A stretch of DNA of 64,000 bases from Carettochelys insculpta (Eukaryota; Chordata; Testudines; Carettochelyidae). How positions within the stretch are numbered: position 1 is the first letter of the stretch; every line of letters begins with the position of its first letter. The stretch is from contig NC_134137.1 of the NCBI RefSeq assembly GCF_033958435.1, positions 106,464,501 through 106,528,500 on the forward strand, read 5' to 3'. Made by a program: the position numbers and the translations under genes. The notes under the pieces are model-generated. The model made no database searches. It was given only the letters and a program-made list of their open reading frames with translations, and had not been told where the DNA came from. Below, piece by piece: positions 56,111 through 64,000 of the stretch.

Positions 56111-57034
56111 ATGGAGGCAGAAGCCCAGCAGCAGAGTGGGGGCTATCCTGTTTATTGTGTCGAGTGCAGTATGTATGACTACCTACCCTGTGGGCGGGTG
56201 GCGTATGTGTGCGCTCGATGCAAGGAGCTCCTGGCCCTCAGAGACCGAGTGCGTGCTTTGGAGGCCAGGGTGGCTGAACTGGAGGAGCTAAGGAAGGCAG
56301 AGGTGTTTGTGGATGAGACTTTCCGGGACATAGTAGGGCTGTCCCACCTCCAATCTGACAGTCCTGAGGCTGTTACGGAGGATGAAAGGCTCAGGGAAGG
56401 AGAGCAGTCAAGGGGAGCAGAGGGAAACCATCCCGTAGTTGGGACCCTCCTTCCAGAGGGTGATGTTGTATCCTCTCGTGCCGAGGATACTTCTCCGGGG
56501 GAGGGAGCGCCAGCTGTTAGGAAGAAGCAGGTTTTAGTAGTGGGGGATTCGATCATTAGAAATATAGATAGTTGGGTTTGTGATGACCGGGAGAACCGTA
56601 TGGTGACTTGCCTGCCTGGTGCGAAGGTTGCGGATCTCTCGAGGCATCTAGACAGACTTATGGGCAGTGCTGGGGAGGAGCCGGTCGTCGTGGTACATGT
56701 TGGTACCAATGACATAGGGAAGGGTAGAAGAGATGTTCTGGAGGCCAAATTTAGGTTACTAGGAAAGAGACTGAAATCCAGAACATCTTTGGTGGCATTC
56801 TCTGAAATGCTTCCAGTTCCACGCGCAGGGCCAGATAGACAGGCAGAACTTCAGAGTCTCAATGCGTGGATGAGACGATGGTGTAGGGAAGAGGGGTTTA
56901 GATTTATTAGGAACTGGGGACACTTTTGGGGTAGGGGGAGCCTATACAGGAAGGATGGGCTCCACCTAAATCAAGGTGGATCCAGACTGCTGGCATTAAA
57001 CATTAAAAAGGACATAGAGCAGTTTTTAAACTAA
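56111..57034 (+). CDS. CR1 ORF1 protein, zinc-finger/coiled-coil/SGNH esterase type
   Basis: CR1 ORF1 proteins bind element RNA, and the vertebrate type carries an SGNH-hydrolase (esterase) domain. The 307 residues show CVEC (16-19) and CARC (34-37), a small metal-binding-like head; a Leu/Glu-rich coiled coil (38-62); an acidic linker; then an esterase fold with VVGDSIIR (Ser147), [14 protein letters not shown] (194-207) and [10 protein letters not shown] (Asp282, His285 as catalytic pair candidates). The ORF is complete, starting at ATG 56111 after the third monomer and stopping 110 bp before ORF2. Esterase activity in retrotransposition is known only in outline. Confidence 0.9.
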   Translation: MEAEAQQQSGGYPVYCVECSMYDYLPCGRVAYVCARCKELLALRDRVRALEARVAELEELRKAEVFVDETFRDIVGLSHLQSDSPEAVTEDERLREGEQSRGAEGNHPVVGTLLPEGDVVSSRAEDTSPGEGAPAVRKKQVLVVGDSIIRNIDSWVCDDRENRMVTCLPGAKVADLSRHLDRLMGSAGEEPVVVVHVGTNDIGKGRRDVLEAKFRLLGKRLKSRTSLVAFSEMLPVPRAGPDRQAELQSLNAWMRRWCREEGFRFIRNWGHFWGRGSLYRKDGLHLNQGGSRLLALNIKKDIEQFLN

Positions 57035-57144
57035 GAGGTGGGGGAAAGCCGATTGGTGCGGGGGAGCACCTGGATCGGACGGAGACTTCTCTTACACGAG
57101 GCTCCATAGACAGGGATTCCCTAGAAGTTAGTCAGATAGGGAAC

Positions 57145-60042
57145 GTGGGAAATAATATATGGGCAAGATCAGATGTAAAACAATCATGCATAAAAAAATC
57201 CACCGTGTCTGTGAAAGGCGGACATATAAATAGTGGTAGTTTTCTAACATGCTTTTACACTAATGCTAGGAGTCTGTCTAATAAGATGGGTGAACTGGAG
57301 TACCTCATATCAAAGGAGGAAGTTGACATAATAGGCATCTCAGAAACATGGTGGAATGAGGACAATCAGTGGGACACTATCATACCGGGATATAAATTAT
57401 ATCGGAAAGACAGAACAGGTCGTGCGGGTGGCGGAGTGGTACTATATGTGAAGGATAATATAGAATCAAATGAAGTAAAAATCCTAAAGGAATCAAAATG
57501 TTCCATAGAATCATTATGGATAACAATTCATTTCTCTAATATGAATATGGCATTAGGAATATATTACCGACCACCTAACCAGGACAGTGATAGTGATGCT
57601 GAAATGTTAAGGGAGATTAGAGAGGCTATCAAAATAAAAAACACAGTAGTAATAGGAGATTTCAATTATCCCCATATTGATTGGGTGCATGTCACCTCAG
57701 GACGGGATTCAGAGATTAAATTTCTTGATGCCTTAAATGACTGCTTCTTGGAGCAGCTAGTACAGGAACCCACAAGGGGAGAGTCGGTTCTCGATCTAGT
57801 CTTAACTGGAACGCAGGATCTGGTCCAAGAGGTAACTGTTACTGGACCGCTTGGAAATAGTGACCACAATATAATAACTTTTAATATTCCTGTGTTGGGA
57901 AGAACACCGCAGCGGTCAAACACTCTGGCATTTAATTTCAAAAAGGGGAATTACACTAAAATGAGGAAGCTAGTTAAACAGAAACTAAAAGGTAGAGTAA
58001 TTAAACTAAAATCCCTGGAAGCTGCATGGAAACTGTTTAAAGACACCATACTAGAGGCCCAACTTAAATGTATACCCCAAATAAAAAAACACAGTAAGAG
58101 ACCTAACAAAGAACCACCATGGCTAAACAGCCATGTTAAAAAGGCAGTGAGAGAGAAAAGGGCAGCTTTTAAAAAGTGGAAGTCAAATCCTAGTGAGGAA
58201 AATAGAAAGGAACAAAAACACTCCCAAATTAACTGTCATAATGTAGTAAGAAAAGCCAAAAAAGAGTTTGAGGAACAGCTAGCCAAAAATTCAAAAAACA
58301 ATAGTAAAATGTTTTTTAAATACATTAGAAGCAGGAAGCCTGCTAAAAAAGCAGTGGGGCCCTTGGATGATAAAGATATAAAAGGAGCGATCAAGGAAGA
58401 CAGTGCCATTGCGGAGCGATTAAATGATTTCTTTGCTTCAGTCTTCACGGCTGAAGATGTTACAGAGGTTCCTAAATCTGAGCCAGCCTTTTTAGGCGAC
58501 AAATCTGAGGAACTCACTCAGATTGAAGTGACATTAGAGGAGGTTTTGGAATTAATTGATAAGCTGAATAGTAACAAGTCTCCAGGACCAGATGGCATTC
58601 ACCCAAGGGTTCTGAAAGAACTCAAATGTGAAATTGCGGAGTTATTAACAGTGGTTTGTAACCTATCCTTTAAATCCACTTTGGTACCAAATGACTGGAA
58701 GACGGCCAATATAACACCAATATTTAAAAAAGGCTCTAGAGGAGATCCTGGCAATTATAGACCGATAAGTTTAACATCAGTACCAGGTAAATTAGTAGAA
58801 ACACTAGTAAAGAGTAAAATTGCAAGGCACATAGAAGAGCACGAATTGTTGGGCAAAAGTCAGCATGGTTTCTGCAGAGGGAAGTCGTGTCTGTCTAATC
58901 TATTAGAATTCTTTGAAGGGGTTAATAAACATGCGGACAAGGGGCACCCAGTGGACATAATATACCTAGATTTCCAGAAAGCCTTTGACACGGTCCCACA
59001 CCAAAGGCTTTTATGTAAATTAGGTGGTCATGGGATAGGAGGAAAGGTCCTTTCATGGATCGGAAATTGGTTAAAAGACAGAAAACAAAGGGTTGGAATA
59101 AATGGTAAATTTTCACAATGGAGGGGGGTAACTAGTGGTGTTCCCCAGGGCTCAGTCCTGGGACCGATCCTGTTCAACTTGTTCATCAATGATCTAGAAA
59201 ATGAGGTAAGCAGTGAGGTGGCAAAGTTTGCAGATGACACCAAGTTGTTCAGGACAGTCAAAAGCAAAAGGGATTGTGAAGAACTACAAGGAGATCTCAG
59301 CAAACTGAGTGATTGGGCAGCAAAATGGCAAATGAAATTTAATGTGGGTAAGTGTAAGGTAATGCATGTTGGAAAAAATAACCCAAATTACACGTACTAC
59401 ATGATGGGGTCAAATTTAGCTACGACAGATCAGGAAAGGGATCTTGGAGTTATAGTGGATAGTTCTCTGAAGACATCCACGCAATGTGCAGCGGCAGTTA
59501 GTAAGGCAAATAGGATGTTAGGAATTATTAAAAAAGGGATCGATAATAAGACAAAAGATATCATACTTCCCCTATATAAAACTATGGTACGCCCACATCT
59601 CGAGTACTGCGTGCAGATGTGGTCTCCTCACCTCAAAAAAGATATATTGGCATTAGAAAAGGTTCAGAAAAGGGCGACTAAGATGATTAGGGGCTTGGAA
59701 AGGGTCCCATATGGGGAGAGGCTAGAGAGACTGGGACTTTTCAGTTTGGAAAAGAGGCGATTGAGGGGCGATATGATAGAGGTATATAAAATCATGAATG
59801 GTGTGGAGAAAGTGAATATAGAAAAATTATTTACCTTTTCCCATAATACAAGAACTAGGGGACACCAAATGAAATTGATGGGTAGTAGGTTCAAAACTAA
59901 TAAAAGGAAATTTTTCTTCACACAGCGCACAGTCAACCTGTGGAACTCCTTGCCCGAGGAGGCTGTGAAGGCCAGGACTCTATTAGGGTTTAAAAAAGAG
60001 CTTGATAAATTTTTGCAGGTCAGGTCCATAAATGGCTATTAG
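57145..60042 (+). CDS. CR1 ORF2 protein, APE endonuclease-reverse transcriptase, intact
   Basis: Nicks target DNA and copies CR1 RNA onto it. The 965 residues are uninterrupted. Endonuclease: [15 protein letters not shown] (about 37-51), [43 protein letters not shown] (about 240). [73 protein letters not shown], catalytic KFADDTKLF (FADD about 695-698). CR1 thumb and C-terminus: [36 protein letters not shown]. The true start may be an ATG inside the first 50 codons. All expected catalytic residues visible to me are present. Confidence 0.95.
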   Translation: MGNNIWARSDVKQSCIKKSTVSVKGGHINSGSFLTCFYTNARSLSNKMGELEYLISKEEVDIIGISETWWNEDNQWDTIIPGYKLYRKDRTGRAGGGVVLYVKDNIESNEVKILKESKCSIESLWITIHFSNMNMALGIYYRPPNQDSDSDAEMLREIREAIKIKNTVVIGDFNYPHIDWVHVTSGRDSEIKFLDALNDCFLEQLVQEPTRGESVLDLVLTGTQDLVQEVTVTGPLGNSDHNIITFNIPVLGRTPQRSNTLAFNFKKGNYTKMRKLVKQKLKGRVIKLKSLEAAWKLFKDTILEAQLKCIPQIKKHSKRPNKEPPWLNSHVKKAVREKRAAFKKWKSNPSEENRKEQKHSQINCHNVVRKAKKEFEEQLAKNSKNNSKMFFKYIRSRKPAKKAVGPLDDKDIKGAIKEDSAIAERLNDFFASVFTAEDVTEVPKSEPAFLGDKSEELTQIEVTLEEVLELIDKLNSNKSPGPDGIHPRVLKELKCEIAELLTVVCNLSFKSTLVPNDWKTANITPIFKKGSRGDPGNYRPISLTSVPGKLVETLVKSKIARHIEEHELLGKSQHGFCRGKSCLSNLLEFFEGVNKHADKGHPVDIIYLDFQKAFDTVPHQRLLCKLGGHGIGGKVLSWIGNWLKDRKQRVGINGKFSQWRGVTSGVPQGSVLGPILFNLFINDLENEVSSEVAKFADDTKLFRTVKSKRDCEELQGDLSKLSDWAAKWQMKFNVGKCKVMHVGKNNPNYTYYMMGSNLATTDQERDLGVIVDSSLKTSTQCAAAVSKANRMLGIIKKGIDNKTKDIILPLYKTMVRPHLEYCVQMWSPHLKKDILALEKVQKRATKMIRGLERVPYGERLERLGLFSLEKRRLRGDMIEVYKIMNGVEKVNIEKLFTFSHNTRTRGHQMKLMGSRFKTNKRKFFFTQRTVNLWNSLPEEAVKARTLLGFKKELDKFLQVRSINGY

Positions 60043-60254
60043 CCAGGGATAAAGTATGGTGCCCTAGCCTTCATAACAAGGGCAGGAGATGGATGGCAGG
60101 AGATAAATCACTTGTCTTCTGTTCTCCTTCTCTGGGGCACCTGGCATTGGCCACCGTCGGCAGATGGGATGCTGGGCTTGATGGACCTTTGGTCTGACCC
60201 AGTATGGCCATTCTTATGTTCTTATGTTCTTATTCTAGCTAATGTAAATAGTTT

Positions 60255-60451
60255 TGTGGCACCTTATAGACTAACAGAAAAGTTTGGAGCATGAGCTTTT
60301 GTGAGCACAGACTCACTTCATCAGATGCTGGGGAAGTGAGTTTGTGCTTATGAAAGCTCATGCTCAAAATTTTTCTGTTAGTCTATAAGGTGCCACAGGA
60401 CCCTTCGTTGCTGTTACAGATCCACACTAACACGGCTACCCCTCCGATACT
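60255..60451 (+). mobile_element. PLE foldback with 12-bp target duplication just downstream of CR1
   Basis: The left arm (tgtggcaccttatagactaa, cagaaaagtttggagcatga) and right arm (catgctcaaaatttttctgt, tagtctataaggtgccacag) are inverted complements. The right side continues to the PLE tip acacggctacccctccgata. TGTAAATAGTTT at 60243-60254 and 60452-60463 flank it. Same family as the PLE at 26246-28609. Confidence 0.9.
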
Positions 60452-60545
60452 TGTAAATAGTTTGTTTATTTTCTTTTTCTGTAGTAGTCTAGTAAGCTAA
60501 TAGAAATAGAATTTTATTTCATAACATTTTTTCTGGGCACATAGT

Positions 60546-61144
60546 AGTAGAAACATAGAACAGTCAATGTGCAAGGGACTTCAAGAAGTCATCAAGTCCA
60601 GTCCTTTGCCCTCACAGTACCATCTAGACCATCCCCAATCGGTGTCTGTCTAACCTGCTCTTAAATATCTCCAGCAATGGAGATTCCACAACCTCCCAAG
60701 GCAATTTATTCCAGAGTTTAACCACCCTGACGGTTAGGAAGTTTTCCTAATGTCCAACCAAAACCTCCCTCACTGCAGTTGAAGCCCATTGCTTCTTGTC
60801 CTTTCCTCAGAAGCCAAGAAGAACAATTTTTCTCCCTCCTCCTTGTAACCCTCTTTTAAGTACTTGTAAACCCTTATAATTTCCCCTCTGTCTTCTGTTT
60901 TCTAAACTAAACAAGACCAACTTTTTCCATCTTCCCTCATAGTTGATGTTCTCTGGATCTTTATTCATTCTTATTGCTCTTCTCTGGACCTTTGCCAATT
61001 TCTCCACATCCCTTTTGACATGCGGTGCCCAGAACTGGACACAATATTCCAACTGAGGCCTAATCAGCACAGAGTAGAGCAGAAGAATTACTTCTCATGT
61101 CTTGCTCATAACATTCCTGTTAATGCATCCCAGAATCATGTTTG

Positions 61145-61178
<34 letters not shown>

Positions 61179-61270
61179 AATAATGTCACCCTGTTGACTT
61201 ACATTTAGCTTTTGGTCCACTATGACCCCTACATCCTTTTGTGCAGTACTCTTTGCTAATACTTAGTAAA
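60546..61270 (-). mobile_element. Antisense CR1 3' fragment
   Basis: gtctgtctaacctgctctta, ggagattccacaacctccca, gtgcccagaactggacacaa and ttacatttagcttttggtcc match the antisense CR1 C-terminus and 3' UTR, as at 48497-49150. A 31-T run (61146-61176) has expanded within it. The coding remnant at 61070-60807 (RPQLEYCVQFWAPHVKRD) is broken. Confidence 0.85.
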
Positions 61271-61494
61271 TGCACATCTTTCGGGCACAGAGTTTTACAT
61301 AGGTTACCTTACACTTTATCATGGAGGCATATGGTTCTTTGTCTTGTTTCTATGATAGACATCCAAAAACTAGCTTCTTTGGGATTCTAACACTGGTTAT
61401 TTTATGGTCATCACATAATCAAACTCTGTTGAGATAGTTCTCACTATGCCGAGGAAATCAGCTATAGTAATTATTGGGCAGACCACACTGATAA

Positions 61495-61531
<37 letters not shown>

Positions 61532-63669
61532 TTTGTAGCATCTCAAATGGTCCATTAGTGTATGTATAGAATTATTTTAAATTAAAAAAAATTGTACTAC
61601 TGTTTGAATTCCCCACTGATGAGGTGAAGGAGGTGGTTAAACCCCACTCAAATGCTGATTGGTGATAATATATTATGAATGTTCCTCCTGATAAATCATG
61701 CTCATCCATCACAATTTTCTGACGGCACACTGATGCAAAATCTGCAAGAGGAAAAGACAGAATTGCCCACGTAAATCTTTTTTTAGAAGAGCTGTAATTT
61801 CAAAAGCATTATGAAAAATTATAGTCTTGAATGTTTTAATGATTGACAATTTTAACTATATTATATTTTTAACCTAAATGCCTTTCAGATTAAATCACTT
61901 TTGAAGTATTGTGGTAATTCTAATCACTGATGATGTGCATGTCAGACAAGAAGAAAATGGAAACAAATATTTCACACTTTGTTGTTTGAAGAGGACTAAC
62001 CCATGCACACTCCAATCTTTAATTTTTTTTCTTCCACAAAACTTTCTTTCTCCCTTCAAACTTGGAATTTGGTGGATTTTTTTTCAACCTACATTAGTAC
62101 ATAAAGACAGTTTTAAATTAAAGTCCTTTTTGCTCTTATAGTAGCTGCATATGAACTTTTCTTCTCAACCTGAAAAAGGAAGATTATTTATAGAGCCAGT
62201 ATCATTCTACCTCTACCTATTAAGCTAGGAGACAAATAGTTCTTTCAATTACAGGTGATGTTATTAGACCCTTCCATTGTACTGTGTTTTGTTTGTGCTT
62301 TTATTTTTCTTTTGCCTTGTCTGGCAAAGTGGAAGCAGTGGCATTCTTGCCTTAACCCTCTGCTTCTGTCTCCTTCCCTTCACTTCTTAGCTTCCAAGCA
62401 AAAGAAAAAGATAGTGAGGAAATGAGAGGAGGAATGGGGTGTGGGAAGAGCTAAAAAGAAGACCTCAGAATAAGAAAAGTATGACTGTTCAGCAACCGGT
62501 TAGTTTTTTAGCTCCCTAGCTCAATCTATCAATCAGGCATAGCTGTCATACTCAGATTACTCCCCAGGCCTGCCAACCAGGCAGCTGTCACTTGGCTCAG
62601 TGATTTAAAAGGACTCGGTGCTCACGGTTTCCACCTCTACAGTAGGCAATGGCAGCAGCCAGAGTCCCAGGCCCTTTGATTAGCAGCCAGAGTCTTGGGA
62701 GGCTAGCCCCCAGCCCTGCCTCTTCAAAGGTCCTACCCACTTTCTCCTGGTCACACTGAGATTCACAGACCACTAAATGGAATTGCAGTGATCAGAGTGC
62801 TAGCTCTGATGCCGTTGACAAACACTCTGTCACAACAACTCTCCGAGAAGCTTCAACCTTGGAGGAACTTACTGTGCCAGGGAGCTAGTCCTTTTGACAA
62901 TAGATTACATCTGAGCCTTGCACCTTTTGGTAAGTGAAAAGGGACTTCTTCATAGTGGAAGAATTGGGCTTCTTATATTTCAGACTGTAACTAGTTTTCT
63001 GAGGGCTATCACATGTAACCATAGGTACCATATTCACAGAAATGTTGTTTTTGGAAGCACTGAACTGGTAGGATTGTCGTAAAATGTAATTTATAATACT
63101 CATTTGCTTAATATTATTCTTGGACAGATTTATATTTTGCCGTCCCACCATTTTTAAAACCTTGTACTGAATGTAGTGCAACTTCTGGTTGAGTATGCTG
63201 TTCAAGTAGATTACAGAATGGACTCTTGCAGAGTGAGCTGGTAGGACCGCCTATATTTGCTGTTGCCCAGCACGTTCCACTGTAAACTTCAGTTTTCAAT
63301 TGCTCATAACTGTGCTAAGTTTTTGCTATTTACAAATGTTAAGTCAAATTGGGCAGCCAAAATTAGTAGAGTTTTGTGATGTGTAGCTGGGTTGGCTCCA
63401 GGAGGGGTTCCTCACCCTCTTGGTCAGTGGGTGGCCACTCCGCTCCACGGTTGCAGATACCAAAACAAACCCCCAAGTTAATAGTTTCTTTGCCCAGCCC
63501 TGCTTCAGGTGGGTGGGGGACAGTAGTTCAGCCCCCCCAGCCTTGCGTAAAGCCAGGGGAAGGGGGAATAGCCTCAGTCAGGGGCCTAGCCCTAGGGCAG
63601 GGCGGTGAACACGCAGTCTCAATGAGCCCAGTCCCTAGCTCAGGGCGGGGCAGCAAACCAACAGTCTCA
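61271..63669. other. Intronic stretch with (CT)n microsatellite
   Basis: (TC)n at 61497-61529 is the only supported repeat. No coding motif; open frames are under 110 codons and featureless. Confidence 0.4.
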
Positions 63670-63976
63670 GGCTGTGTCTACACTACCACCTTCCTTCAAA
63701 GGGAGGATGGTAAGTAGGGTGTTGGGAGTTTACTAATGAAGTGCTGCTCTGCATATGCAGCACTTCATTAAGCAAATTCCACGCCCCCCCCCCCCCCCCC
63801 CGCAGCAACTTCACTGGAGGCGAGATGGTAGTTTGAAGTTTAAAACTTCAGAGTTGCCATGGGAGGGAATTTGCTTAATGAAGGGCTGCATATGCAGCCC
63901 AACACTTCATTAATAAACTCCCAACACCCTAATTACCATCCTCCCTTCAAAGGAGGGTGGTAGTGTAGACAAGCCC
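63670..63976. mobile_element. Palindromic Harbinger-like MITE
   Basis: Left GGCTGTGTCTACACTACCACC and right ggtggtagtgtagacaagccc are inverted complements extending about 100 bp (aatgaagtgctgctctgcat / atgcagcccaacacttcatt). TCA at 63667-63669 and 63977-63979 are the 3-bp duplications. A C run (63784-63801) lies near the centre. Confidence 0.8.
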
Positions 63977-64000
63977 TCAGGAAGGGAACAGGCACTTCAC

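Larger units (their letters stand above)
55183..60232 (+). mobile_element. Full-length CR1 LINE with tandem 5' monomers and two intact ORFs
   Basis: 5' UTR: two full monomers of 360 and 368 bp plus a partial third. ORF1 is 56111-57034, ORF2 57145-60042. The 3' UTR ends in the CR1 3' octamer repeat TTCTTATG (60211-60232), preceded by the diagnostic ggaccttt-ggtctgacccagta. No stop or frameshift is seen in either ORF. CR1 normally inserts without target duplications, and none is seen. Confidence 0.95.

Noticed and set aside
1..64000. CRISPR arrays, bacterial operons, phage or plasmid features
   Set aside because: Nothing of the kind; gene structure, SINEs and LINEs show vertebrate nuclear DNA.

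Overview
This is nuclear DNA of a vertebrate, most likely a cryptodiran turtle. Three tRNA-derived SINEs have the Cry-type layout (GGTAGCTCAGTG-like A box, GGTTGTGAGCTCAATCC-like B box, CR1-like 3' tail). CR1 LINEs, DIRS elements, Penelope-like elements (PLEs) and MIR-type SINEs are abundant. The species is not identifiable from the window.

Only one host-gene exon is recognisable: the first coding exon of the splicing regulator MBNL2 (exon 7057-7865, coding 7692-7865, + strand). It ends at a GT donor inside the second zinc finger, so everything to its right is read as one long MBNL2 intron. No second MBNL2 exon was found. Sequence around the exon (about 5800-9950) and a second stretch (about 32,800-39,250) are AT-rich and nearly free of recognisable repeats. 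The rest is largely transposon.

Layout. 1-5.7 kb: Harbinger-like palindromic MITEs, an old antisense CR1 split by one of them, and a head-to-tail minus-strand PLE array holding a solo retroviral-type LTR. 5.7-9.9 kb: MBNL2 exon and flanks. 9.9-24 kb: Cry SINEs, a CR1 5' module, a nearly complete APE-type LINE (13.3-17.0 kb) broken only by stop codons, a PLE hairpin and a MITE. 23.9-32.8 kb: a three-level nest, a PLE inside a DIRS retrotransposon inside an antisense CR1. 39.7-45.8 kb: a second, minus-strand DIRS with inverted termini, an internal complementary region and an internal tandem duplication. 45.9-51.4 kb: an older minus-strand copy of the 13.3-kb LINE family, cleanly split by a CR1. 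51.8-55 kb: C-rich minisatellite, a large PLE inverted repeat with 13-bp target-site duplications, MIR, MITE and Cry SINE. 55.2-60.2 kb: a full-length CR1 with tandem 5' monomers and two intact ORFs (esterase-type ORF1; endonuclease/reverse-transcriptase ORF2). 60.2-64 kb: PLE hairpin, CR1 fragment and a terminal MITE.

No wholly new system is evident. The most informative objects are the PLE-in-DIRS-in-CR1 nest, the apparently intact CR1 with repeated 5' monomers, the DIRS terminal architecture and the PLE foldbacks with clear target-site duplications. Clade names rest on motif recognition, not database searches.
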